From the NCBI GenBank assembly GCA_019426215.1, contig CM033392.1:34454814-34518813 (forward strand): a stretch of DNA of 64,000 nucleotides, in the 5' to 3' direction. A program made the translations under genes and the position numbers. Shown in pieces: positions 1 to 10,848 of the stretch. Each line of letters starts with the position of its first letter. Within the stretch, counting starts at the first letter, position 1. The notes under the pieces were generated by a model that worked only from the letters and a program-made list of their open reading frames with translations, searched no databases and had not been told where the DNA came from. This DNA comes from Buddleja alternifolia (taxonomy: Eukaryota; Streptophyta; Magnoliopsida; Lamiales; Scrophulariaceae).

Positions 1-779
1 ACGGTGTGAATTATGAATTAAAATACTGAATAACAATCACCAACTAATGAGAAAAATCAGCTACGAATTTAAATCAATGAGAAAAGTGATTAAGGCACAT
101 GATTCAACTAATTATTCAATTTAACTATGATTCTATTTTAGTGGATTATTAGATTGATTAGGTTAAGGCGAAATTCCCTAAATTACTCACTATCCAATCT
201 CTTGGTATAGTGATTCTATATTCATTAACGATATCTATATCTCTATATGAAATTAGAATTAAGGAAAAAGCATTAGAAAGATTCATGGAATTTTTCGTTT
301 TCACGGAAAGCACATACAAGGAAATCGAATCTATATCTAGTCAATTTTACGTTGTGGTGTTTAATACCTATATGCATCCCTAGTTTATCTCTTCTCGGTC
401 TCAAAACTAAGCACAAATTCATATGATTAGTAGCTAAGCAATCATAGGCATTAAGAACAAGTATTAAACACATAACCTAAAAACAAATTTAATCCGAAGA
501 AATAATACTTATAAATCAAACATAGTAATTGGATTTCACATGGCATCAAATTAAGCCATAATCATAAAAGAAAAGAGATAATTTCTTGAAAGACATGTTC
601 TATGAAAATAAATCTAAAGGCATAAAATTAAAACACCCTAATAATGTTTCTTGATGGACAAAGATAGAGTATACTCACATTCTTCTTCTTCCTCAGGCTT
701 TTCCCAACCCTCTTGGTGTGTATCAAAGTGTCAAAACCCTTAAAATTAGGGAAAAGTCTCGAATTTGAACTAAAAACCT

Positions 780-790
780 CGTATTTATAG
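780..790 (-). promoter_or_regulatory. TATA box of the Athila-type LTR
   Basis: On the minus strand this reads ctataaatacg. It occupies the same position relative to GC-rich repeats as the TATA boxes in the LTRs at 25317 and 40246, so it is probably the U3 core promoter. Confidence 0.55.
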
Positions 791-810
791 TTACTAAAAA
801 TAGTCCGTAG

Positions 811-955
811 ACGCGGCTAAAAAGTCGGTAGCCACGGCTAAAATTTGTTTTTCCCAATTTTTGCCTAGTTTAGCCTTGATGACTTCATATCTTCAAAGCA
901 CGAAGGTCCCTTCATGATCACCGTGGCTAAGGGTCATTATAGTCGTGGCTAAAGG
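811..955 (-). repeat. GC-rich cgyggctaa repeats upstream of the LTR TATA box
   Basis: Four related words occur in plus orientation: gacgcggctaaa (811), gccacggctaaa (831), caccgtggctaag (920) and gtcgtggctaaag (943). They lie 20 to 165 bases upstream of the minus-strand TATA box. The LTR at 24675 has a comparable GC-rich repeat cluster at the same relative place. Confidence 0.6.
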
Positions 956-1127
956 TGTATTTTGAGAGATTCTTTGATCTTTTCACGGATTTTTGCTCCA
1001 AATCTCAAATAACCTATAGAAACACAATCAATCTTAAAATCAAAGCATATGTGGCATATATAAACTCAAGAGCGCATCAAAATACAAGAAAAGAGGCATC
1101 TAAAATGCATAAAATACGAGTTTATCA

Positions 1128-1160
1128 ACACCCCCAAACTTGAGTTTGATCATCCTCGAG
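1128..1160 (-). other. Polypurine tract and conserved 3' context (Athila/Tat type)
   Basis: On the minus strand the sequence runs cgaggatgatcaaa, then aagtttgggggtgt, then the LTR. The same order (gatgatcaaa, then gcttgggggtag) precedes the LTR at 39654. This is the usual plus-strand primer site of the lineage. Confidence 0.75.
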
Positions 1161-2040
1161 CAAACAAATTAAAGCAAATACATAAGCTCAAAATTTACTA
1201 TTACACAAAAAGGCAAGATAAACACCTTAGAACAAGACTTATGAAGAATTACTTATTCATCAAAAACATTCAAATTCATATGCCTCAAAATTTCTGCAAC
1301 ACTACCCCAAGTCATGAACACCCACATCTCCTCATGTCTAGAATCCACATTGGCCAAGATTATGCAAACAAATCAAACTATTAACACAAACCAACTTCGA
1401 ACATGTAAAACTTACTTGAATGCACAATACGTGACAACCATGATCAGAAGGTTTTTCGGCTTGTAATGTAAGGTTCGGGTGTTGGCTTGGTACGAAAATA
1501 TATAGAAGAAAGTGACTAAGCATTTAGAGAGCTTAAAACTCGATATCCTCAAGCTACACTCACTAACTAAGAATCATATTCGAAATTCTCACCACTTTCC
1601 TTGTCCTTTTTTCCTTTTTTTTTTTTTTTTTTTGGAACTCACAACCCCCAAACTTATTTCTTGTTGAAATTGGGAACTAATGATCATCGAAGCATCACAT
1701 ATATAGCCGACTAGATTTATTTCAGCTCAGCTTTATTCAAGTACTTCTCACACACTTATCTTTCATCTAGTATACCTCAAAACCTTTATCAATTCTCAAA
1801 ATAAACCAACATCAACCTTCTTACTCTTATGTGCACCAAATAACAAAATACGCACCCAAACATTGCTAAAACATACCAACTTCTAAGCTCTCATAACCAG
1901 GTGATTATCTTTGTTTTTTCTTTTAAGCTAACGGGTAAATGAAGTGGTTGATGAACAAAAAGCGAATGGCGGTATATTGTATGCTTAGCACACCCCATTC
2001 TTATTAATAAGGCTCGATTAAAGATTCTAGAGACAACGAA
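1128..2040 (-). mobile_element. 3' noncoding internal region of the Athila/Tat-type element
   Basis: This stretch has no coding capacity that I trust. It contains a T-run at 1615-1635 and, on the minus strand, another aataagtttgggggttgtgag motif near 1650, typical of the region between pol and the 3' LTR of these elements. The right border, where copia-type integrase coding begins, is blurred and lies somewhere in 1950-2060. Confidence 0.5.
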
Positions 2041-2148
2041 TATACTGCAGGCTAACATAAGGCTGAAGACAAATCAATAGATCTTAAATGTACAAATGCC
2101 CATAGGACTCCTTAGGGTAACCCACAAACCTACATAAGATAGATCTTG

Positions 2149-2533
2149 AATCTAATTGAGAAAATAGCAGATACTCCCCCCCGCCCCCCAAAAAAAAACT
2201 ATTAGGCGATGCGCGCTTTGCCCCCAAACTATTAAAAGTTGCACTCAACACCCTAAACTATCATATATGTGCACTTTGCCCCCTCGGTCAGCTTCGGGCA
2301 GCACACAAGGGGCAAAGTGCTACAAAACTCGTAGGTGAGGGGGCAAAGCGCACATCACCTCATAGGTTGGGGGGGTATCTGTTATTTTCTCTTTCTTTTT
2401 TTAAATTCAAATATTCTTAAAATTAACTTATATGATAGTTTAGGGTGTTGAGTGCAACTTTTAATAGTTTGGGGGGCAAAGTGCACATCACCTAATAGTT
2501 TGGGGGGGTATCTGCTATTTTCTCAATCTAATT
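2149..2533. mobile_element. MITE copy 1, Mutator-like, 9-bp target duplication
   Basis: The element spans 2158-2524 (367 bp). It starts GAGAAAATAGCAGATAC and ends with the inverse, GTATCTGCTATTTTCTC. It is flanked by exact 9-bp duplications, AATCTAATT, at 2149-2157 and 2525-2533. Arms of about 100 bp contain repeated gcaaagtgcac words and C/G runs. It has no coding capacity. A 9-bp duplication points to the Mutator superfamily. A second copy with the same ends is at 15570-16255. It sits inside the copia C integrase region. Confidence 0.9.
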
Positions 2534-2539
2534 TATCTC

Positions 2540-3240
2540 CCACTAGCTGCTTGACATGAGCAGCACACCCCCTACTCTAAGGTACTTATATGAGGGTGAT
2601 TTACCATGTCACATCTTATACGACACTTCGGGAACACTCCTTGATGGCAATCTATTTAATAGATAAGCCGCTATCTCCAGGACATAGCCCTAGAAGAACG
2701 TGGATAAATCAGTGGGAATTATCATCGATTGGACCATTTTCATCAATGTTTGATTTCTTCGCTTAGACACACCATTTAATTGTGGCGTTCTAAGCGGCGT
2801 CCAGTGAAAGAGAATTCCATTCTTTTTCAGATAATCCAAGAACTCACTGGATAAGTATTCTCCTCCTTGATCAAATCGAAGAGCCTTAACACTTTTTACC
2901 AGTTTGTTTCTCTACTTCATTTCTGAATTTCTCGAACTTATCAAAAGCCTCAGATTTATATCTCATAAGGTACAAATAACCATACCTTGAATAATCATTG
3001 ACAAAGGTTACGAATTAAGAATAGTTCTCTAATGCAATGACACTGAGTGGTCCAGACACATCCGTGTGAACTAACTAAAGCAAATCCTTAGCGCATTCCA
3101 TTTGGCCTCCATATGGCGACTTTGTCATTTTACCCTTTAGACAATATTCAGAAGTCAGTAGTTCCTCTTTTTTATCAAGCTCGAGGAAACTTGACAACTT
3201 GTAAATCTCCTAAGATACATGACCAAGTCTAGCATGCCAG
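2540..3240 (-). pseudogene. copia integrase remnant
   Basis: Read on the minus strand, fragments in shifting frames resemble the copia integrase core and its C-terminal part. One stretch near 2640 resembles the family segment that follows the catalytic core (ALETAAYLLNRLPS), and another near 2110 resembles FVGYPKE. The frame is lost repeatedly, so no product is expected. The order, with protease to the right, agrees with the copia arrangement protease-integrase-RT on this strand. Confidence 0.6.
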
Positions 3241-3249
3241 ATTTGTGCA

Positions 3250-3700
3250 TTAGGTGGAATCATATTTACGCTTCCTTTTGTTTATTAGTTGAACTGTAAG
3301 AGAATTAGTGTGCAGGTACACATAAAGGTTCTTATACATACATGCTCTAACGATCAATTTCGAACCCAAAAACATTGAACAAAAACCATTATTTATTATA
3401 AAAGAAAAACCTTCTTTGTCCAATACAGAAAGCAAAATTGGGTTCTTAATAAATCCAGGAACATAATAAACATCCTTTAAAATAAACCTAATACTATTCT
3501 CAAGAACTAAAATGACTTTTCCAACAGCATTCGCAACAAAAGATGCTCCATTAGCCATTCTCAAGACCATGTCCTCGTCATTTAGTTCTCGATTTTGAGG
3601 CAGCACCTGCAAATCATTGCAAAGGTAAGTACCACAGCCAGTGTCAAGCACCGAAGAAGCATGGTTAATTGAAAAATTAACCTCAACAATAAACAGACTT
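3250..3700 (-). pseudogene. copia protease and gag-pre-integrase remnant
   Basis: A 133-codon open stretch (3651-3250) begins inside the aspartic protease, with the catalytic triplet visible in the segment LDTGCGTYLCNDLQ. It continues through the region that normally leads to the gag-pre-integrase domain. The apparent start is not an ATG; the reading continues upstream (toward 3700) in a decayed form. The usual copia motif is DSG or DTG followed by a histidine-containing segment; here cysteine follows TG. Pieces of a CCHC-like segment and of gag lie at 3700-4085, where gag is much shorter than usual and contains stops. Confidence 0.65.
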
Positions 3701-4089
3701 TCTTAGTGGCTTTTGAAGGTAGCAGGATAATCCTTGCTCAAGTGTTCCATCCCATGTCAATAAGGGCAATCACCTTTTGGTGTCTTGTCTCTAAATGTTC
3801 TCTCCAACTTTTCAATGAGATCCTTGGGTAGTTTGACCTTTCCATATGTCTCAATCATGCGCTTAGACATCATAGACAACATGAAACGTCGAACATGAGC
3901 CTCATCATCGATTTGCTTTGTCCATTACTCCAAAGTAAGAGAACAAGTTACTGGCTTGGGCCAAGGTGGGACTTCCCTTTTGATTATGTAATCAAGATCC
4001 TTGACCCTGAGATATACATGTAGAGCCAAATGCCAATAGGTATTGTTCGAGCCATTAAGCTTGTTGTGATTGAGAATCCACAGACACGT

Positions 4090-5911
4090 AAAAACGGTAC
4101 TTATGATATTACTATGTATATGCGATCAAGCAAAAGCAATTATTAGCATTCATTTTTAACATATATTCACATGCAATTAAGGAATTTTAAATATACATGT
4201 GTGCTCCCACTAACTTTTTGAATTCCGGCACCCCAATAGACAGAAGACGGGAAACATAACAATTTTTAGTAGGCTCGAGCTGCCATGTACTCCATATCTC
4301 ATTCCACGACTCGTGAGACAATGGGTGGTAATACATGACTGGGCATGATGACCCCATCTACTTCCAGGTGGTCCTCGAGATGTTTGCATCACATTTCATA
4401 TATGTCCCGAGAACACGATGCAATCGTACACTGGTCTGCATTTAAGTCTGACCCATCAAATTCTCAAAGTGTAACAGAAGCCAGGTTGTCCCACGACTCA
4501 TGGACTCCTTAGTCAAATAGAAACCCATGTGCTCTTCTAAAAAAACATCATTGTTATATAGAATGCTTAAATGTGAGATTAGTACACTTAATCTTGCCAC
4601 CATTCCACGACTCGTGAGACAATGATGACAAGCCTCGCGCTATTACCTCTCTCATTTAGTGATGAAAGGCACTGGACCTAATCAACGAGTTTCTAGGCCC
4701 CCGATTTATCCATTTAGGTACTTAATATTGTTTAAAAGGGGTCTTTCAAAACAAGGTCTCGCACTTTCAATTATTTATCTTTCTTAGGCGATCATGCAAA
4801 CATGCACATCATACATAGCATAAGAAAATAAGCAATAACAATCATAAAGCAGTAAATGTGATCTTAGTCGAGCCAATACCTAATCACCCCGAGCCATCAA
4901 GGTATTGACCAATCTAATCTAAGGACCCGGACCCTACACTAAGGTCTTCAAATCTCCATAAGCTTGAACATCTCCATCTCCGTCTTTATACATTAAATTT
5001 AAAGAAAACCTTTCTCTCTCAATTACAAGAAAAGAAAACATGGCACGCAGACCTCAAATCATAACATCAACTGGTCTGTGGCTCGACCCAGATCACCACA
5101 TAATCACATAAACATGCCATCATGCAAACATGAATTAATATTAACCATCTTTAATTAAGGATAATCAAATTAATTAATGGATCCAAATACTTTAATTTCT
5201 AAAAAAGCCAATTCTAGAAACCCACATGAAAAAGTCATACTTTTGCAATCATTCTAAAACAATTTCAAAAACCATATTTTATTCATTCTCGAAAATTAAT
5301 AAAATTTCTATTTTATTTCAACTTCAAAAATTAAATAAAACCCGTAATTTTGAAATATATAATTTTAAGATCAAAATTAGAATAATTATAATTTATGATT
5401 CAAAAATCTTAATTTTATAAAATTCCAAATTGGGTTTGCACTTTAAATTGATTGCAAAAAATGACCCAAGGCCTAAAATGCAATTTTAACAAAAAAAATT
5501 TAGAAATAAGGAAAATTACACTTTGATTCCTAGGTCAAGATCATGGCCTAATTATTCGTCGCCCATGCGCCGTCATTTGCAGCGATACGTCACTGAACAG
5601 CGATGCGTTGCTGGTGGCGCATGCGCGCAGTGCCACTGATGCTTGCACACGTGCCGTCGGACAAAGCTGTTGTTGTTTGCGGCAATCGGTTGTAGCCGTC
5701 GCGGAGCGGCGGTGCTGTTGCGACAGCGCTACCCGTGCGATGGCAATCCCCTTTTTTTAAAATAAAAAAACAAAAATGCAGCCTTTCGATTTCAGATTAA
5801 TTCCAAATAAACGGATCCAAAAATTAAACAAAAAACCAACCAATTTCAATATAGAATAAAAGCATATTCAAAGCATATAAACACGAAAAGAATCTGAGTC
5901 ATGTTAAAACC
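4090..5911 (-). other. 5' untranslated region of copia C; GC-rich island and short repeats
   Basis: No coding potential is seen. Three related words occur near 4303, 4492 and 4604, two of them CACGACTCGTGAGACAAT (its first 11 bases are a near-palindrome) and the third CACGACTCATGGAC. A GC-rich stretch at about 5560-5750, rich in CG dinucleotides, contrasts with the surrounding A/T-rich sequence; copia element A has a similar GC-rich block in its leader near 19600-19690. Confidence 0.5.
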
Positions 5912-5913
5912 TT

Positions 5914-5926
5914 GGCTCTGGTACCA
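5914..5926 (-). other. Primer binding site, initiator tRNA-Met type
   Basis: On the minus strand it reads TGGTACCAGAGCC, one base off the copia consensus TGGTATCAGAGC. It directly follows the LTR end at 5928. Confidence 0.8.
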
Positions 5927-5927
5927 C

Positions 5928-7966
5928 TGTTGGGATCGTTACGACCCCGAAGATGTCAACGTAGTGGAAAATACAGATTTAAAAAATAAAAAGTGACATT
6001 CTCAAATTAGGGTTGGGTAGACATGGTATCATCGGATTCAAAGTAGAAAGATTTCTCGTGTTTACCTCTTAAAAGAACTTAAAGCAACAACATTTTTTTA
6101 AACTACTCCCTGCTACACCTCCCCAGATTGGTTTGCCTTAGCGCCCCAAGTGTTACGCCTCTGAATTTATCCACACCCTAGCTTATGCTCTCAATTATCT
6201 CCACCAGTACTACCCAAGAGAATATCGAATTTTGCCTTATGAGGAAAAAGGGTTAGGAATTTATTTAGTGTTCTTCGTTCTCAACACATGAGTTGGAAGA
6301 ATTCTTAGAGAAAGAAAATGAGGGGGGAGACAATAAAAGGCTTTTGTGTATTTTTAATCACTTCAACAACTATTTTAAAAGGTTGAATTACATATATATA
6401 GACTCCACACAAGTGGAAAACACATAAGCGCGCACACACGCCTCTTCCCTTAAATTAAGGGAGGCGTGCGTGTACATATGTGTGTGTGTGTGTGTGTGTG
6501 TGTGTTCCTTCTTTTATTCTCTTTCCTCAATTAGTTGGATTCCTTTCCAACTAACTATATATTCCCATATTTGTCGAATATCCATAGTATATATTTTATA
6601 AGATCTTTCCTTTTAGTTAGTTATCTTAACCAACTAAAAGATCTTACCAAATGTATTATTAGATATTTATATATTAACTTGGTGAACAAGACAAATCTTT
6701 CCACGAATACCACATATATATATATACAAACGCACCCGTGCACACACATATATATATATACTATTTCCTTTTTTTATTATTAATTAATTAGTCCTTCCCA
6801 ATTAAATATTTCAATATTAAATTATAGGACCATTCAATAATACCAACTAACAAATTCTTTTCTTGATTAATTAAATCCATTTAATTAATCCCTCTATTAA
6901 TTCACAAAGAATTAACTAGCCAATAGGTACTAAACTAAGTTATGTGTGTGACCCCTCGGGCTCATTGACAAGCTAGCAATAAGTTCTCCCATAGGCTAGA
7001 TTAATTATTCATAATAATTAATTAGACATTGGATTAATTTCACCAAATTAACCCAAGACACCTATTGGTCGTGGATCGATGTCTAGCAACGTCGCTATGA
7101 CTTCCTAGATGTCAACGATGAAAAGAAAACCTATCTGAGTTATGATCTTCATATGAGTAGAATCCCTTCATCAGTTTCCCGTCTATGGTCTAGGGCATGG
7201 CGCGGTCGAACCCTAAGAACCTTAGAAACTATGACTGTGTTGTGACATCTGATGATCCAGTCTTCTAAGTCAGGACCACCAATCCCTCTTAAAAGATAAA
7301 TGCTTTGATCAAAGGCTTTTATCGATCATTTAGATTCTTTCAATAGCAAAGGAAATACCAGGTACTTGACCCTGGATGAATCCCTCGACGACTGCAACTT
7401 GTTCCGCTGTATTACCAGACTATACAGAACATACACGCCGTATGACTCTCCTAGAATGCATGTGCATATCAAAGTATAGTGGGTAATAACCTTTCCAATG
7501 ATATGTCAGGTCTAAGGACTAATCTCACACTACAAAACCCAAGGACTCCATGTTCGATAGCACCAATGAGGAATCCTTAGCAGGGCCGTTCCATTCCATG
7601 TTTGTCCAATGTATGAATCTTTCTGCATGTATTGGCCATACTAGCCATCGATAATGGAACACGTCGATCTCTTGGGTGAGTAATGTGCACGAACAAGTCT
7701 TGCCGAGGCCAATGATATCCCACATCTCACAGCCTCTATGACTTGAAACATTATTTAGGATTACAATCTTCGAGAGCATTCTATAGGTATCTCGCCGCTC
7801 CCCTAACCATATGTAATCCATCGGATTTTTATATATACTAACATAAGTAATTAACAACAAAGAAGCATACCAAAAAGAAATATTTGATATATTTAAAACA
7901 AGATTGTCATAGTCTTTTACATTTAAGGTGGTAGAGTCCAAAATAAATGGCTCGCCGGGCACCTAA
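5928..7966 (-). mobile_element. 5' LTR of copia C
   Basis: The element-sense end of this LTR (plus-strand tgttgggatcg) abuts the PBS. The other border is set only approximately, near 7966, because copia RT coding of another element begins at about 7972 and no target duplication could be found. The LTR contains a (TG)13 microsatellite at about 6479-6504, AT repeats near 6714-6725 and 6749-6760, and A/T-rich tracts. A 145-codon ORF on the minus strand at 7962-7525 has no recognisable domain and appears to be chance within the LTR. Confidence 0.65.
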
Positions 7967-7971
7967 CCTAT

Positions 7972-8578
7972 CAGAAATGATATAGGCCTGTTGACCTCAA
8001 TCAAAATATGGCTCACAAGCATGTTCTCCATACAAGACTTGGGAGATGCCACCTACATCCTTGGAATTGTATCTATAGGGATAGAGTGAAAAGGAAGATG
8101 GAGATTTCCTAAGCTGTCTACTTAGAAAAGGTTTTGAAAAAGGTTCAGAATGGAAGATTCTAAGAGAGGCCTATTGCCCATGAGACATGGACTTCACCTC
8201 TCCAAATCGACGAGTCCTCAAAGTGAGGAGGATCGAAAGGACATGGCCATTCCCTTTGCATCATCAGTAGGAAGTCTCATGTATGCTATGTTATGTTCGA
8301 GACCAGACATTGCTTACATTGTGAACGTAGTAAGTAGGTTTCAAGCTAACCCAGGTGAAAAATGTTGGATTGTGGTGAAATGTATCCTTAACTACTTGAG
8401 AAAAACTAAGGATATGTTCCTTACATAGGGAAATGGAGAGCTTAAAGTGGAAGGTTACACGGCCATGGACTTTCAGTAGAACGTTGATGTTCGTAAATCC
8501 ACTTTTAAGTTTTTATTCACTTTGAACGGTGGTGCAGTAACTTGGAAAACTTCCAAGCAAAGCATAAGTGCCGATTTC
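7972..8578 (+). pseudogene. copia element D: RT C-terminus and RNase H fragment
   Basis: The frame starts in the last part of copia reverse transcriptase, just after the YVDD region, with similarity to element A (the stretch around GNDVGMLTSIKRW there). It continues through the RT/RNase H linker; one open stretch is 8150-8428, with SVGSLMYAMLCSRPDIAY. After a stop it reaches the RNase H beginning near 8490-8578. Several in-frame stops and shifts are present. The left edge abuts the LTR of element C; the right edge is cut by the LTR starting at 8579. It is a fragment of the same family as element A. Confidence 0.75.
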
Positions 8579-9765
8579 TATTGGGAATCCTCGTATCATG
8601 CACAACAAAAAATAAATCATATTCGGATTCCCAAAATCCAAGATCAACTTGTGGATTTTCGTTGATTTTCACATATAACGAAGAACATGAAAAACTTAGG
8701 CCATGTATCGTTGTGAATTCTGAAAATATTTTCATTTTTTGGATTACCAAAAAATGAAAATACACAGTCCAAGCCAAATTCAACAGAAAATGGTCAAATT
8801 TTAAATACACTACACATTCCCCTATATAACAACCAATCTTTTCACAATATTTTATCATTAATTACACTATCCCACTATCCAACTAATTATCTTTCTTACT
8901 TTTTCATATTTTATATAATAAAAATTCATATTCAATTTTTCAAATATTCCAATTATTATTATTAAATAATATTTAATAATATATAATTTGAAAAAAAATA
9001 TTGTGTGATTTAATATTTCATAAATATTTAATAATATGTGTACTTGAATTGAGACTTAATTGGTCATGTTTTTACCAAAAGTACATACAATATTTTGTGA
9101 TTTATAATTTCATTTTAATAATTTCGTTTGTTGTTTATTGGATTTTATATTATACATTTTTAGCTTCTCAATATTCAAATAAATACCGTCTGAATCTCAA
9201 TTATCTCATTTTAGTACTAACGTGGTATTTAATAGGGTTGCCCACGAGCCGAGCTCGAGTTGAGTCTCACCAAATTTCTCTGCTCGAGCTCGAGCAAAAA
9301 TTTTTTGTAACATCATAGTATCTCATTATAAGAAGATGGAAATAAATTTGCTTCAATCAAATTGGAAATAAAATATTATATGTAAATAGAAAAAGAAATA
9401 TAGAACTACTTATGCTCCAATCATATTTACACATTTCATAAAATATTGCATATATGGACCACATCCTATTTTTATATTTGTCCAATGTGAACCGTATAAT
9501 TATACTAACTATTATAAATACAGACGAGCAAGATTCAATTTTCATGAACTTTTAAAATATAAAATTGAAAAGAAAACACGAAATGGAAAAAGGATAAAAA
9601 TCTAAAGCTAAAAAGAAATGAACAGGTGACAAAAAAAAGAAAATGAAGGTCCCCCCAAACCCATACCCCCCCCCCCCCACCCCAACCCATGAACGCCCCC
9701 CACAGTCTGGCTGCCTCTCCCTTTTTTTTTTTTTGGTCTTTTCATTCTATTTGTATAATATATAT

Positions 9766-10848
9766 TAGAGGTATTAACGCTAATCATCCCCCATGTCACG
9801 CAAAAGTGTCATTTTAGTCCCTCTTGTAAAAAAGTAATCACTTTCATCCCTCATGTTCATAATTTTTACCGAGATGGTCCTTTTTTCAAAATTCCGACCA
9901 GATTTTCCGGCTTCCCACGCGAAAATAGGGCTATCCACGCATATATCATGCGCGTCTTCACGAGAAAATTCATAACTCATTGTGGAAAGCTCGGATTCAT
10001 GAACCATTTGCTTCCCATGAAACTAGACATATAGGACTATCCACGCATATATCGCACATAATAAGGAGATGTCTAGAACAAAGCGGTTTTGTATTAAAAA
10101 AATAGCTACATATATGTCAGAAATGATGCTTAGCTAATTTTTTAATACAAAACTTCTTTGTTCTAGACGTCTCCTGATTATGTGCGATATATGCGTGGAT
10201 AGACCTATGTGTCTAGTTTCATGTGAAGAAAATGGTTCATGAATCTAAGCTTTCTACAATGAGTTATGAATTTTCTAGTGGAGACGCGCACAGCTGTCCG
10301 CACAGCCGACATATTTTTAGCTAATTTTTTAATACAAAACTGCTTTTCTATAAATGTCTCTTGATTATGTGCTATATAGGCCTGGATAGCCCTATGTGTC
10401 TAGTTTTATGGGAATAAAACGTTTTATGCATCCGAGCTTTCTACAATGAGTTATGAATTTTCTCGTGAAAACGCACACAGCTGTCTGCACTGCCGACACA
10501 TTTTTAGCTAATTTTTTAATACAAAACTGCTTTGTTCTAGACATCTCCTGATTATGTGCGATATATGCATGGATAGCCCTATGTGTCTAGTTTTATGGGA
10601 AGAAACCGGTTCATGAATCTGAGCTTTCAACAATGAGTTATGAATTTTCTCTTGAAGACACGCATGATATATGCGTGGATAGCCCTATTTTCGCTTGGGA
10701 AGCCGGAAAATTTTGTCGGAATGTCGAAAAAAGGACTATCTGGGTACAAATTATGGACATGAGGGATGAAAGTGATAATTTTTTCACAAGAGGGACTAAA
10801 GTGACACTTTTACATGACATGGGGGTTGAATAGCATTAATAGCTCTAT
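9766..10848. mobile_element. Foldback element with long inverted arms and tandem 187-bp units
   Basis: The left arm (about 9766-10107) is the near inverse of the right end (about 10600-10848). Both carry cccccatgtca, agtgtca and tagtccctcttgt words near their tips. The left arm is also inverse to the first tandem unit, so the middle folds into a large hairpin around 10108-10131. The exact ends and any target duplication are unclear because the flanks are AT-rich (tatatatta repeats). No coding capacity; the small ORFs inside the arms (10007-9780 minus, 10633-10833 plus) are mirror images of each other. Confidence 0.75.
10132..10692 (+). repeat. Three tandem units of 187 bp
   Basis: Units begin at 10132, 10319 and 10506, each with agctaattttttaatacaa, giving an exact spacing of 187. 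Each contains ctatgtgtctagttt, ggttcatgaatc and gagttatgaattttct. The third unit runs into the right terminal arm. A closely related pair with a 186-bp period lies in the CACTA element at 62514-62885. Confidence 0.9.

Larger units (their letters stand above)
1..1127 (-). mobile_element. 3' LTR (partial) of an Athila/Tat-type Ty3/gypsy element
   Basis: This LTR is read on the minus strand and its far end lies outside the window. Its element-sense start is TGATAAACTCG at 1127, directly after a polypurine tract. Stretches at about 100-300 match, in reverse complement, the LTR at 24675-26270 (around 25860-26000), including the shared words around gcgaaattcccta. A TATA-like ctataaatacg lies at 790-780. 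Four copies of a cgyggctaa word sit just upstream of it. No ORF of note is present; the short ORFs are chance. LTR identity is well supported; the lineage assignment rests on similarity to the Athila-like LTRs further right. Confidence 0.8.
2040..5927 (-). mobile_element. Ty1/copia element C, internal region (decayed)
   Basis: A minus-strand copia internal region. From right to left it has the PBS, a long 5' untranslated region (about 4090-5911), a shortened gag (about 3700-4085), protease (3250-3700) and integrase pieces (about 2040-3240). RT and RNase H are absent; they should lie left of 2040, where an Athila-type LTR region begins instead. A MITE at 2158-2524 interrupts the integrase. Multiple frameshifts and stops make it non-functional. 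Confidence 0.75.

Noticed and set aside
5560..5750. CpG-rich host promoter
   Set aside because: The block is in the leader of a copia element, and element A has a comparable block; no host gene is next to it.
7525..7962. 145-codon ORF on the minus strand
   Set aside because: It lies within the LTR of copia C, shows no domain, and its composition fits LTR sequence. A chance open frame is the simplest reading.
9233..9300. hAT-like end (tagggttgcccacgagcc) with CTCGAG repeats
   Set aside because: No matching inverse end or 8-bp duplication was found nearby; it may be only a decayed fragment.
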